Of a stretch of 64,000 nucleotides of DNA, positions 46,501-60,410 are shown piece after piece. The notes below the pieces were generated by a model, which saw nothing but the letters and a program-made list of their open reading frames with translations, was not told the DNA's origin and ran no database searches. The position numbers were made by a program, and so were the translations under genes. Where the stretch lies: positions 216,703-280,702 of the forward strand of contig SZWC01000845.1 in assembly GCA_023375785.1 (NCBI GenBank). The letters are read 5' to 3'. Source of the stretch: Penium margaritaceum. Its lineage: Eukaryota > Streptophyta > Zygnematophyceae > Desmidiales > Peniaceae. How positions within the stretch are numbered: position 1 is the first letter of the stretch; each line of letters begins with the position of its first letter.

Positions 46501-49500
46501 CTAACGATGACCAAAAGAATTTCACAGTGTGTGGTCAACGTTGAAAGCTCATAACACGAGTCACAAATGGTCAGAGGGTGAGAGAAAGTATTGGAAACAC
46601 TAGTTATCAACTAGCAAGTACAGAGACCTTGAACAAGTAGTGGCACGGTGTGGCTAGCGTGCACAATGACGAACCAAATGATGCATACGTCAATGCCTAC
46701 GACCAAAGACGTCCAGTGTGTGTGGTCAACATTGAAAACTCATAACACAAGTCACAAATGGTCATAGGGAGAGGCAATGGTTTTTGGAATCCTTTGTATT
46801 GACTAGAATGGACAAAGAACTTCAATATGTAGTGGCACAGTGTGGCTACTATGCACACCGAACAACCAAACTAGGCATATGTCATTGACCATGACCAAGA
46901 AAATTCAGTATGGTTGGTCAACGTTCACAACCCATAACACGAGTCACAAATGGTCCGAGGGGAAAACAATGGTTTTGGAATATTAGTTATCAACTAGCAA
47001 GTACAGCGACCTTCAATAACTAGTAGCACGGTTTGGCTACCATGCACAATGACCGACCAAAGTAGGCATATGTACCGCCTTTGACCAAAGGAATCCGCTG
47101 TGTGTGGTCAACGTTGACAACTCATAACACGAGTCACAAATGGTCAGAGGGGGAAATAATGGTTTGGGAACACCAGATATCAACTAGCAAGCACACGGAA
47201 CTCTAATAAGAAGTGGCACGGTGTGGCTACCATGTTCAATGACCAACCAAAGTAGGCATGTTTCAGTGACCATGACTAAAGAATGTTGCTATGTGTGGTC
47301 ACCTTTGACAACTCATAACACGAGTCACGAATGGTCAGAGGGGGGAACAATGGTTTCTGAGTACTAGTTATCGATTAGCAAGTACAACTACCTTCACTAT
47401 GTAGTGGCACAGTGTGGCTACCATGCACAATGACCAACCAAAGTATGCATGTGTCACTGACCATGACCGACGAATTTCACTTCATCTCGTCAACGCTGAA
47501 AACTCAGAACAAGAGTCACGAATAGTCAGAGGGAGTAACAATGGTTTGGGAACACCGGCTATCAATTAGAAAGCACAAAGACCGCCACTATGTAGTGACA
47601 CGTCGTGGCAACCATGTACAGTGACAATCCAAAGTAGGCAAAGTATGTACTAACCATGAGCAAAAGAAATTCACTATGTGTGGTCAACGTTGAAAACTCA
47701 TAAAACGAGTCACAAATGGTCAGAGGGGGAAACACTCGGTTGGGGACACTAGTTATCAACTAGCAAGTACAGATACCTTCAACAAGTGGTGGCATGCTCT
47801 TGCTAGCATGCACAGTGACCAACCAAAGGATGCATGCATCACTGACACTGACCAAAAGAGTCCACTATGTGTAGTCAACATTGACAACTCATAATACAAG
47901 TCACACATGGTCAGAAGGAGGGACAATAGTTTGGGAAACCTATGTATTGACTAGAAAGGACAAAGAAATTCAATGCGTAGTGGCACGGTGTGGCTACTAT
48001 GCACACCGAACAACCAAACTAGGCATATGTCATTGACCATGACCAAAGAATTTCAGTATGGGAGGTCATCGTTCACAACCCATAACACAAGTCACAAATA
48101 GGTCGAGGGGGAGACAATGGTTTTGGAATATTAGTTTTCACTAGCAAGTAAAACGAACTTCAATGAGTAGTAGCACAGTGTGGATACCATGCACAATGAC
48201 CGACCAAGGTAGGCATATGTACTGCCTTTGACCAAAGAAATCCGTTGTATGTGGTCAACGTTGGCAACTCATAATACGAGTCAAAAATGGTCAAAGGGGC
48301 AAACAATGGTTTGGGAACACCAGGTATCAACTAGCAAGTACAAGGACCTTGAATAAGTAGTGGCACGGTGTGGTTACCATGTACAATGACCAAACAACAT
48401 AGGCATGGGTCACTGACCATGACCAAATAATGTCACTATGTGTGGTCAACTTTGACAGCTCATAACATAAGTCACAAATGCTCAGAGGGGGAAACAATGG
48501 CTTATGAATACTAGTTATCGATTAGTAAGTACAATGAACTTCAATATGTAGGGGAACAGTTTGGCTACCATGCACAGTGACCAACCAAAGTATGCATATG
48601 ACACAGACCATGACCAAAAAATTTCATTTCATGTGGTCAACATTGACAACTCACAACAAGAGTCACAGATAGTCAGAGGGGGTAACAATGGGTTGGGAAC
48701 ACTGGCTATCAACTAGAAAGCACAAAGACCATCAGTACGTAGTGACACAGCGTGGCAACCATGTACAATGACACACCAAAGTAGGCAAAGTAGGTACTAA
48801 CCATGACCAAAAGAATTTAACAGTGTGTGGTCAACGTTGAAAACTCTTAACAAAAGTCAAAAATGGGCAGAGGGGGAAACAATTGGTTGGGAACACTAGT
48901 TATCAACTAGCAAGTACAAAGACCTTCAACAAGTAGTGCCACAGTGTGGCTAGCGTACAAAGTGACCAACCAAAGGATGCATACACCACTGACTATGACC
49001 AAAGAAGACCACTATGTGTGGTCAACATTGACAACTCATAACACGAGTCACAAATGGCCAGAGGGAGAGACAATGGTTTGGGAACCCTATGTATCAACAA
49101 GAAAGGACAAAGAACTTCAATATGTAGTGGCACAGTGTGGCTACTTTGCGCACTGAACATTCAAACTAGGCATATGTCACTAAACATGACCAAAGAATCT
49201 CAGTATGGGTGGTCAATGATTACAACCCATAGCACGAGTCACAAATGGTCAGAGGGGGAAACAATGGTTTCGGAATATTAGTTTTCAACTAGCAAGTACA
49301 ACAACCTTCAATAAGTAGTAGTACGGTATGACTACCATGCACAATGACCGACCAAAGTATGCACATATACTGCCTTTGACCAAAGAAATCTGCTGTGTGT
49401 GGTCAACGTTGACAGCTCATAATACGAGTCACAAATAGTCAGAGGGGGAAACAATGGTTTGGGGATACCAGGTATCAACTAGAAATCACAAGCACCTTCA

Positions 49501-50917
49501 ATAAGTAGTGGCACGGTGTGGCTTCCATATACAATGACTAACCAAAGTAAGCATGTTTCACTGACCATGACTAAAGAATGTCACTATGTGTGGTCACCTT
49601 TGACAATTCATAACACGAGTCACAAATGGTCTGGGGGGGAAGCAATGGTTTGTGAGTACTAGTTATCTATTAGCAAGTACAACTACCTTCAATATGTGGC
49701 TGCACAGTGTGGCTACCATGCACAGTGACCAACCAAAGTATGCATTTGTCACTGACCATAACCAACGAATTTCACTTCATGTGGTCAACGCTGACAACTC
49801 ACAACAAGAGTCACAAATAGTCAGAGGGGGAAACAATTGTTTGGGAACACTGGCTATCAAGTAGAAAGCAGAAAGACCGCCAGTACGTAGTGACACGGCA
49901 TGGCAACCATGTACAGTGACAAAACAAAGTAGGCAAAGTAGGCACTAACCATGACCAAAAGAATTTCACAGTGTGTGGTCAATGTTGAAAACTCATAACA
50001 CAAGTCAGAAATGGTAAAAGGGGGAAACAATGGGTTAGGGACATGAGCTATCAACTAGAAAGTACAAAGACCTTCAACAAGTAGCGGCACGGTATGGCTA
50101 ACGTGCACAGTGACCAACCAAAGGATGCATACGTCACAGACTATGACCAAAGAAGACCACTACGTGTGGTCAACATTGACAACTCATAACACCAGTCACA
50201 AATGGCCACAGGGAGATACAATGGTTTGGGAGCCCTATGTAACGACTAGAAAGGACAAAGAACTTCAACACGTAGTGGCACGATGTGGCTACTACGCACA
50301 CCGAACAACCAAACTAGGCATGTGTCACTGACCATGACCAAAGAGTTTCAGTATGGGTGGTCAACGTTCACAACCCACAACACGAGTCACAAATGGTCAG
50401 AGGGGGAAACAATGGTTTTGGAATATTGGTTTCCAACTAGCAAGTACAATGACCTTCAATAAGTAGTAGCACGGTGTGGCTACCATGCACAATGACCGAC
50501 CAAAGTAGGCATATGTACTACCTTTGACGAAAGAAATCCGCAGTGTCTGGTCAACGTTGTCAACTCATAACATGAGTCACAAATGGTCAGATGGTGAAAC
50601 AATGCTTTGGGAACACCAGGTTTCAACTAGCAAGCAGAAGGACCCTCAGTATGTAGTGGCACAGTGTGGCTACCATGTACAACGACCAACAAAAGTAGGC
50701 ATGTGTCACTGACCATGGCCAAAGAATGTCACTATGTGTGGTCAACTTTGAAAACTCATGACACGAGTCACAAATTGTCAGAGGGGGAAGCAATGGTTTG
50801 TGAATACTAGTTATCGATCAGCAAGCACAAAGACCTTCAATAGGTAGTGGCACAGTGTGGCTACCATGTAGAGTGACAAACCAAAGCATGCATATGTCAC
50901 TGACCATGACCAAAGAA

Positions 50918-51108
50918 TTTCACTTCATGTGGTCAACGCTGATAGCTAAAAAAAAAGAGTCACAGATAGTCAGAGGGGGTAACAATGGTTTGGGAACACT
51001 GGCTATTGACTAGAAAGCACAAAGACCTTCAGTACATAGTGACACGGTGTGGCTCCCATGCACAATGACCGACCAAGGTAGGCATATGTACTGCCTTTGA
51101 CCAGAGAA
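50918..51108 (+). repeat. A/D hybrid satellite monomer
   Basis: Starts as A (TTTCACTTCATGTGG), keeps A features to about the AGTACATAGTGACACGG position, then continues as D (CACAATGACCGACC, TGTACTGCCTTTGACC). Its length is a full monomer (191 bp), while the local period drops to 573 bp: three monomers are missing. It is a product of unequal recombination in register. Confidence 0.85.
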
Positions 51109-54100
51109 ATCCGTTGTGTGTGGTCAACGTTGGCAACTCATAATACAAATCACAAATGGTCAGAGGGGCAAACAATGGTTTGGGAACACCAGGTATCAAC
51201 TAGCAAGTACAAGAACCTTCAATAAGTAGTGGCACGGTTTAGTTACCATGTATAATGACCAACCAGCATGGGCATGGGTCACTGACCATGACCAAAGAAT
51301 GTCACTATAAGTGGTCAACTTTGACAACTCATAACACGAGTCACAAATGGTCAGAGGGGGAAACAGTGGGTTATAAATACTAGTTATCGATTAGTAAGTA
51401 CAAAAACCTTCAATATGTAGGGGAAACATGTGGCTACCATGCACAGTGACCAACAAAAGTATGCATGTTTCACAGACCATGACCAAAGAATTTCACTTCA
51501 TATCGTCAACATTGACAACTCACAACAAGAGTCACAGATAGTCAGAGGGGGTAACAATGGTTTGCGAATACTGGCTATCAACTAGAAAGCACAAAGACCG
51601 TCAGTACGTAGTGACACAGCGTGGCAACCATGTACAGTGACAAACCAAAGTAGGCTCATGCCACTAACCATTAGAAAAAGAATTTCAAAGTGTGTGGTCA
51701 AGTTTGAAAACTCATAACACGAGTCACAAATGGTCACAGGGGGGAAACAATGGGTTGGGAACACTAGATGTCAACTAGCAAATACAAAGACCTTCAACAA
51801 GTAGTCGCACGGTGTGGCTAGCATGCACAGTGACCAACCAAAGGATGCATAAGTCACTGACTATGACCAAAAAAATCCACTATGTGTGGTCAACATTGAC
51901 AACTCATGACACGAGTCACAAATGGTCAGAGGGAGAGACAATGGTTTGGGAACCCTATGTATCAACTAGAATGGACAAAGAACTTCAATATGTAGTGGCA
52001 CGGTGTGGCTACCATGCACACCAAACAACCAAACTAGGCATATATCACTAACCATGACTAAAGAATTTCAGCATGGGTGGTCAACGTTCACAACCCATAA
52101 CATGAGTCACAAATTGTCAGAGGGCAAAATAATGGTTTCGGAATACTAGTTTTCAGCTAGCAAGTATAACGACCTTCAATGAATAGTAGTACGGTATGAC
52201 TACCATGCACAATGACTGACCAAAGTTTTCATATATACTGCCTTTCACCAAAGAAGTCTGCTGTGTGAGGTCAACGTTGACAACTCATAATACGAGTCAC
52301 AAATGGTCAGAGGGGGAAACAATGGTTTGGGAATACCAGGTATCAACTAGCAAGCACAAGGACCTTCAATAAGTAGTGGCTCGATGTGGCTACCATGTAC
52401 AATGACCAACCAAAGTAGGTGTGTGCCACTAACCATGACCAAAGAATGTCACTATGTGTGGTAAAAATAGACATCTCATAACACGAGTCAAAAATGATCA
52501 GAGGGGGAAACAATGGTTTGTGAATACTAGTTATCAATTGGCAAGTACAAATAGCTTCAACATGTAGTGGCACAGTGTGGCTACCATGCACTGTGACCAA
52601 CCAAAGTATGCATATGTCACAGACCATGACCAAATAATTTCACTTCATGTGGTCAACGTCGACAACTTACAACAAGAGTCACAGAAATTCAGAGGGGGTA
52701 ACAATGGTTTGGAAAAAAATGGCTATTAACTAGAAAGCACAAAGGTCTTCAGTAAGTAGTGACACGGGGTGGCAACCATGTACAGTGACAAACCAAAGTA
52801 GGCACATTCCACTAACCATTACCAAATGAATTTCACAGTGTGTGGTCAAGTTTGAAAACTCATAACACAAGTCACAAATGGTCGGAGGGGGAAACAATGG
52901 GTTGGGAACACTAGTTATCAACTAGCAAGTACAAAGACCTTCAACAAGTATTGGCACGTTGTAGCTATCAAGCACAGTGACCAACCAAAGGATGCGGTGA
53001 CTACGTCACTGACTTTGACCAAAGAAATGCACTATGTGTGGTCAACATTGACAACTCATAACACGAGTCACAAATGGTCACAAGGAGAGACAATGGTTTT
53101 GGAACCCCAAGTATCAACTAGAAAGGACAAAGAACTTCAATATGTAGTGGCACGGAGTGGCTACTTTGCACACCGAACATCCAAACTAGGCATATGTCAC
53201 AAACCATGACCAAAGAATACCAGTATGGGTGGTCAACGTTCACAACCCATAACACGAGTCACAAATGAACAGAGGGGTAAACAATGGTTATGGAATATTA
53301 GTTTTCATCAACGACCTTCAATAAGTAGTAGTACAGTACAACTACCATGCACAATGACCGACCAAAGTAGGCATATGTACTGCCTTTGACCAAAGAAATC
53401 CACTGTGCGTGGTCAACGTTGACAACTCATCATACGAGTCACAAATGGTCAGAGGGGGAAACAATGGTTTGGGAACACGAGGTATCAACATGCAACCACA
53501 GGGACCTTCAATCTGTAGTAGCATGGTATGGCTACCATGTACAATGACCAACCAAAGTAGGCATGTGTCACTGACCATGACCAAAGAATGTCACTATGTG
53601 TGGTCAAAGTTGACAACTCATAACACGAGTCACAAATGGTCAGAGGGAAAAACAATGGTTTGTGAATACTAGTTATCGATTAGCAAGTACAACGACATTC
53701 AATATGTAGCGGTACAGTGTGGCTACCATGCGTAGTGACCAATCAAAGCATGCATATGTCACTGACCATGACCAAAGAATTCCACTTCATGTGGTCAATG
53801 TTGACAACTCACAACAACAGTCACCGATAGTCAGAGGGGGTTACGATGGTTTGGGAACACTACCTATAAACTAGAAAGCACAAAGACATTCAGTACGTAG
53901 TGACAGGACATGGCAACCATGTACAGTGACAAACCAAAGTAGGCATATGCCACTAACCATGACCAAAAGAATTTCACAGTGTATGGTCAACATTGAAAAC
54001 TCATAACACGAGTCACAAATGGTCAGATGGGGAAACAATGGGTGAGGAACACTAGTAATGAACTAGCAAATACAAAGACCTACAACAAGTAGTGGCACGG

Positions 54101-57100
54101 TGTGGCTAGCGTGCACAGTGACCAAGCAAAGGATGCATATGTTGCTGAATTTGACCAAAGAAGTCCACTAGGTGTGGTCAACATCGACAACTCATGACAC
54201 GAGTCACAACTGGTCAGAGGGATAGACAATGGTTTGGAAACCCTACGTATCCACTGGAAAGGACAAAGAACTTCAATGCGTAGTAGCACAGTGTGGCTAC
54301 GTTGCACACCGACAACCAAACTAGGTATATGTCACTGACAATGACCAAAGAATTTCAGTATGGGTGGTCAACGTTCACAACCCATAACACGAGACACAAA
54401 TGGTCAGAGGAGAAAACAATGGTTTTGGAATATTAGTTTTCAACTAGCAAGTACAATGACCTTCAATAAGTAGTAGCACGGAGTGGCTACCATGCACAGT
54501 GACCAACCAAACTAGGCATATGTACTGCCTTTGACCAAAGAAATGCGTTGTGTGTGGTCAATGTTGACGACTGATAATACGAGTCACAAATGGTCAGAGG
54601 GGGAAGCAATGGTTTGGGAACACCAGGTATAAACTAGCAAGCACAGGGACCTTCAATATGTAGTGGCATGGTGTGTCTACCATGTACAATGACAGCCCAA
54701 AGTAGGCATGTGTCACTGACCATGAACAAAGAATGTCACTATGTGTGGTCAACTTTGACAACTCATAACACGAGTCACAAGTGGTCAGAGGGAAAAACAA
54801 TGGTTTGTGAATACAAGTTATCGATTAGCAAGTACAAAGACCTTCATTATGTATTGGCACAGTGTGGCTACCATGCACAGTGGCCAACCAAAGAATGCAT
54901 ATGTCACTGTCCATGACCAAAGATTTTCAATTCATGTGGTCAACGTTGACAACACACAACAAGAGTCACAGATAGTCAGAGGGGGTAACAATGGTTTGGG
55001 AACATTGGCTATCAACTAGAAAGCAGAAAAACGTTCAGTATGTAGCGACACGGCGTGGCAACCATGTACAGTGACAAACCAAACGAGGCATATGCCACTA
55101 ACCATGACCAAAAAAAATTCACAGTGTGTGGTCAACGTTGAAAACTCATAACACAAGTGACAAATAATCAGAGGGGAAAACACTGGGTTGGGAACACTAG
55201 TTATCAACTAGCAAGTACAAACACCTTCAACAAGTAGAGGCATCGTGTGGCTAGCGTGCACAGTGACCAACCAAATGATGCATACATCACTGACTATGAC
55301 CAAAGAAATCAGATATGTGTGGTTGCGAGTGCGTGCGAGTGGTTGCGAGTGATTGCGAGTGATTACGAGTTGTTGCGAGTGGTTGCGAGTGGTTGCTACT
55401 GGTTGCCAGTGGTTGCCAGTGGTTCCGAGTGGTTGCAAGTTGTTGCAAGTGGTTGCGAGTGGTTGCGAGTGGTTACGAGTGGTTGCGAGTGGTTACGAGT
55501 GGTTGCGAGTGGTTACGAGTGGTTGCCAGTGGTTGCGAGTGGTTGCGAGTGGTTGCGAGTGGTTACGAATGGCTGCGAGTGGATACGAATGGTTCCGAGT
55601 GGTTGCAAGTGGTTGCGAGTGGTTGCAAGGGGTTGCGAGTGGTTACGAGTGGTTGCGAGTAGTTGCGAGTGGTTGCGAGTGGTCGCGAGTGGTTGCGAGT
55701 GGTTACGAATGGCTGCGAGTGGATACGAATGGTTCCGAGTGGTTGCAAGTACTTGCGAATGGTTGCGAGTGGTTGCGAGTGGTTGCGAGTGGTTGCGAGT
55801 GATTGCGAATGGTTGCGAGTGGTTGCCAGTGGTTGCGAGTGGTTGCAAATGGTTGCCCGTGGTTGCGAGTGGTTTTGAGTGGTTACGAGTGGCTGCGAGT
55901 GGATGCAAATCGTTCCGAGTGGTTGCATGTGGTTGCGAATGGTTGCGAAGGGTTGAGATTGGTTGCAAGTGATTGCAAGTGGTATTGAGTGGTTGCGAGT
56001 GGTTGCGAGTGATTGCGAGTAATTGCAAGTACTTGCAAGTAGGTGCTAGTGGTTGTGAGTGGTTGCGAGTGGTTGCGAGTGGCTGCAAGTGGTTGCAAGT
56101 GGTTGAAAGTGGTTGCGAGTCGTTGCAAGTAATTGTGAGTGGTTGCAAGTGGTTGCAAGTGGTTGCAAGTGGTTGCGAGTGGATGTAAGTGGTTGCAAGT
56201 GGTTGCGAGCGGTTGTAAGTGGTTGCGAGTGGTTGCAAGTGGTTGCAAGTGGTTGCGAGTAGGTGCGAGCGGTTGTGAGTGGTTTCAAATGGTTGTGAGT
56301 TGTTGCGAGTTGTTACGATGGGTTGCGAGTGGTTGGGAGTGGTTGCAATTGGTTGTGAGTGGTTGTGAGTGATTGCCAGTGGTTGCGAGTGCTTGGAAGT
56401 GGTTGTGAGTGGTTGTGAGTGGTTGCAAGTGCTTGCGAGTGCTTGCGAGTGGTTGTGATTTGTTGGGAGTGGTTGCGAGTGGTTGCAAATGGCTGCGTGT
56501 GGTTCCAAGTAGTTGTGAGTGGTTGCAACTTGTTGCGAATGGTTGCGAGTGGTTGCGAGTGGTTGCAAGTGGTTGCGAGTGGTTGGGAGTAGTTGCCAGT
56601 GGTTGCGAGTGGTTGCGGGTGGTTGTGAGTGGTTGCGAGTGGTTGCGAGTTATTGCAAGTGCTTCGGAGTGGTTGCGAGTGGTTACAAGTGCTTGCGAGT
56701 GGTTACGAGTGGTTGAGTTTGTTGCGAGTGGTTGCGAGTGGTTGGGAGTGGTTGTGAGTGGTTCTGAGTGGTTGGGAGTGGTTGCGAGAGGTTACGAGTG
56801 GTTACGAGTGGTTACTAGTAGCTGCCAGTGGTTGTGAGTGGTTGCGAGTGGTTGGGAGTGGTTGCACGTGGTTTGGAGTGGTTACAAGTGGTTATGAGTG
56901 GTTGCGAGTACGAGTGGTTGTGAGTGGTTACTAGTGGTTGCGAGTGGTTGCGAGTGGTTGCGAGTGGTTGTGAGTGGTTGTAAGTGGTTGAGAGAGGTTC
57001 CCAGTGGTTGCGAGTTATTGCAAGTGGTCATGAGAAGTCACGAGGATTTTCTAGTGGTTTCGAGTGGTTGTGAGTGGTTGCGAGTGAATGTGAGTGCTTG

Positions 57101-58595
57101 GGAGTGGTTGCAAGTGGTTGTGAGAGGTTGGGAGTGGTTTGGTGTGGTTGCGAGTGGTTGTGAGTGGGTGCAAGTGGTGGCAAGCGGTTGCGAGTGGTTA
57201 AGAGTGGTTGTGAGTGGTTGCTAGTGATATTTGGCTGCGAGTGGTTGTGAGTGGTTGCAATGGTTGCAAGTGGTTACCTGTGGTTGCGACTTGTTGTAAG
57301 CACTTGCGAGTGGTTGTATGTGGTTGCAATTAGTTGCGAATGGTTACGAGTAGTTGCAAGTGGTTGCGAGTGGTTCTGAGTGGCTGCAAGTGCGAATGGT
57401 TGCCAGTGGTTGCAAGTGGTTGTGACTGGGTGCGAGTAGTTGCGAGTGGTTGCGAGTGGTTGCAAGTGGTTGCAAGTGGTTGGAAGTTGTTGCAAGTGGT
57501 TACGAGTGGTTGTGAGTAGGTTATGAGTGAGTGCGATTGGTTGCTAGTGGTTGTGAGTGGTTGTGAGTGGTTGTGAGTGGTTGTAAGTGGTTGCAAGTTG
57601 TTGCGAGTGGTTACGAGTAGTTGCGCATGGTTGCGAGTGGTTGCAAGTGTTTGCGAGTTATTGCGAGTGGTTGTGAGTGGTTGCAAGTGGTTGTGAGTGG
57701 TTGCAAGTGGCTGCAAGTGATTGCGAGTGGTTGCGAGTGAATGCAAGTGGTTTTTAGTGGTTCTCAGTGGTTGGGAGTGGTTGTGAGTGGTTGCGAGTGG
57801 TTCCCAGTGGGTGTGAGTGGTTGCGAGTGGCTGGAAGTGGTTGTGAGTGGTTACCAGTGGTTGGGAGAGGTTGCAAGTGGTTGCGTGTAGTCAGGAGTGG
57901 TTGCGAGTTGTCGCTAGTGGTTGCGAGTGGGTGCAAGTGGTTGCGAGTGGTGGCGAGTCGTTGCAAGTGGAAGCGATTGGTTTCGAGTGGTTGCAAGTGG
58001 TTGCGAGTGGTTGCGAGTTGTTGCGGGTGGTTACGAGTGGTTGGGAGTGGTTACGAATGGCTGCAAGTGTTCGCAAGTGATTGTTAGTGGTTGCGAGTGG
58101 TTGCAAGTGGATGCGAGTGGTTGGGAGTGGTTGTGAACGGTTAAGAGTAGTTGCAAGTGGTTGCGAGTGGTTGGGAGTGGTTGCAAGTGGTTGTGAGAGG
58201 TTAGGAGTGGTTTTGTGTGGTTGCGAGTGGTTGTGAGTGGGTGCGAGTGGTTTCGTATGGTTGCCAGTGGTTGTGAGTGGTGGCAAGCGGTTGCGAGTGG
58301 TTGCGAGTGGTTGTGAGTGATTGCAAGTGGTTGCGAGTGGTTGCGAGTGGTTGCGAGGGGTTGGAAGTGCTTGCGCATGGTTGCAAGTGGTTGCGATTGG
58401 TTGTGCGTGGTTGCGAGTGATTGCAAGGGGTTGCAAGTGGCTGCGAGTGGTTCTGAGTGGTCGCAAGTGCGATTGGTTGCCAGTAGTTACGAGCGGTTGT
58501 GAGTGGTTGCGACTGGTTGCGAGTGATTGCAAGTTGTTACGAGTGGTTGTGAGTTGTTGTGAATGGTTGCAAGTGGTTGTGAGTGGTTGTGAGTG

Positions 58596-58925
58596 GTTAT
58601 GAGTGGTTGCGAGTGATTGTGAGTGGTTGCGAGTGGTTGCAAGTAATTGCAAGTGGTTGCAAGTTGTTGCGAGTGGTTGCGAGTGGTTGCGAGTGGTTAC
58701 GAGTGGTTGCAAGTGGTTACGAGTGGTTGCAAGTTGTCGCGAGTGGTTGCAAGTGGTTGCGAGTGGTTGCGAGTGGTTATGAGTGGTTGCGAGTGATTGT
58801 GAGTGGTTGCGAGTGGTTGCAAGTAATTGCAAGTGGTTGCAAGTTGTTGCGAGTGGTTGCGAGTGGTTGCGAGTGGTTACGAGTGGTTGCAAGTGGTTAC
58901 GAGTGGTTGCAAGTTGTCGCGAATG
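58596..58925 (+). repeat. 180-bp tandem duplication in decamer array
   Basis: The block containing GAGTGATTGTGAG and AAGTAATTGCAAG at 58611 recurs at 58791, nearly identical over the whole 180 bp. Confidence 0.82.
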
Positions 58926-60010
58926 GTTACAAGTGCTTGCGAGTGGTTGTGAGTGGTTGCTAGTGGTTGCGAGTGCTTACGAGTGGTTGCGAGTCGTTGT
59001 AGGTGCTGGCAAGAGGCTACAAGTTGTTGTGATTGGTTGCGAGTGGTGCAAGTGATAGCGCGTGGTTGCCAGTGGTTGTGAGTGGCTGTGAGTGGTTCCA
59101 AGTGGTCGCAAGTGTGAGAGGTTGCCAGTGGTTATGAGTGGTTGTGATTGGTTGCGAGTGGTTGCGAGTGGTTTCGATTTGTTGCGAGTGGTTGCAAGTG
59201 GTCACGAGTGGTTGCGAGTGGTTGCGATTGGTTGCAAGTGGTTGCGAGTGGTTGCAAGTGGCTGCAAGTGGTTGCGAGTGGTTGCGAGTGGTTACGAGTG
59301 GTTGCGAGTGGTTGCGATTGGTTGCAAGTGGTTGCGAGTGGTTGCAAGTGGCTGCAAGTGGTTGCGAGTGGTTGCGAGTGGTTGCGAGTGGTTGCGAGCC
59401 GGTGCGAGTGGTTACAATTAGTTGTGAGTTGTTGCGCATGATAGCAAGTGGTTGCGAGTGGTTGCCAGTGGTTGTGTGTGGTTGCAAGTGGATGTGAGTG
59501 GTTGTAAGTTGTTGGGAGTGGTTGTGAGTGGTTGCGAGTGGTTGCGAGTGGTTACGAGTGGTTGCAAGTGGTTACGAGTGGTTGCAAGTTGTCGCGAATG
59601 GTTACGAGTGCTTGCGAGTGGTTGTGAGTGGTTGCAAGTGGTTGCGAGTGCTTACGAGTGATTGCGAGTCATTGTAAGTGCTTGCAAGTGGTTGCAAGTT
59701 GTTGTCATTGGTTGCGAGTGGTGCAAGTGATAGCGAGTGGTTGCCAGTAGTTGTGAGTGGCTGTGAGTGGTTCCAAGTGGTCGCAAGTGTGAGAGGTTGC
59801 CAGTGGTTATGAGTGGTTGTGATTGGTTGCGAGTGGTTACGAGTGGTTGCGAAAGGTTGCGAGTGGTTTCGATTTGTTGCGAGTGGTTGCAAGTTGTCGC
59901 GAGTGGTTGCGAGTGGTTGCGATTGGTTGCAAGTGGTTGCGAGTCGTTGCAAATGGCTGCAAGTGGTTGCGAGTGGTTGCGAGTGGTTGCGAGTGGTTGC
60001 GAGTGGTTGC

Positions 60011-60410
60011 GAGCCGGTGCGAGTGGTTACAATTGGTTGTGAGTGGTTGCGAGTGATAGCAAGTGGTTGCAAGTGGTTGCCAGTGGTTGTGAGTGGTTGC
60101 GAGTGGTTGCGACTGGCTGCGAGTGGTTGCAAGTGGTTGTAAGTGCTTGCGAGTGGTTGCGAGTGGTTGCGAGCCGGTGCGAGTGGTTACAATTGGTTGT
60201 GAGTGGTTGCGAGTGATAGCAAGTGGTTGCAAGTGGTTGCCAGTGGTTGTGAGTGGTTGCGAGTGGTTGCGACTGGCTGCGAGTGGTTGCAAGTGGTTGT
60301 AAGTGCTTGCGAGTGGTTGCGAGTGGTTGCGAGCCGGTGCGAGTGGTTACAATTGGTTGTGAGTGGTTGCGAGTGATAGCAAGTGGTTGCAAGTGGTTGC
60401 CAGTGGTTGT
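60011..60410 (+). repeat. 160-bp tandem blocks in decamer array
   Basis: The unusual unit GAGCCGGTGC occurs at 60011, 60171 and 60331, exactly 160 bp apart, within near-identical blocks that also hold GAGTGATAGC and GACTGGCTGC. Confidence 0.85.

Larger units (their letters stand above)
43419..55323 (+). repeat. ~191-bp satellite, six-monomer higher-order repeat (right block)
   Basis: About ten higher-order copies of the A-F array. The A landmark recurs at 44068, 45216, 46362, 47510, 48657, 49805, 50953, 51526, 52673, 53815 and 54960, that is 1,142-1,148 bp apart except for one 573-bp step. One unit in detail: A 45181-45372, B 45373-45563, C 45564-45755, D 45756-45945, E 45946-46136, F 46137-46326. 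Monomers of one type in different copies look much more alike than different types within one copy, the usual mark of higher-order homogenisation. Scattered open frames of 60-100 codons follow monomer boundaries and are not genes. The block ends within a C monomer. Confidence 0.95.

Noticed and set aside
32081-55323. Small open frames of 60-100 codons in the satellite monomers
   Set aside because: They recur with the monomers, occur on both strands and show no domain; chance frames.
55513-56568. 351-codon minus-strand frame in the right decamer array
   Set aside because: Same reason: repeat-only peptide NHSQPLATTR, with rival frames on the other strand.
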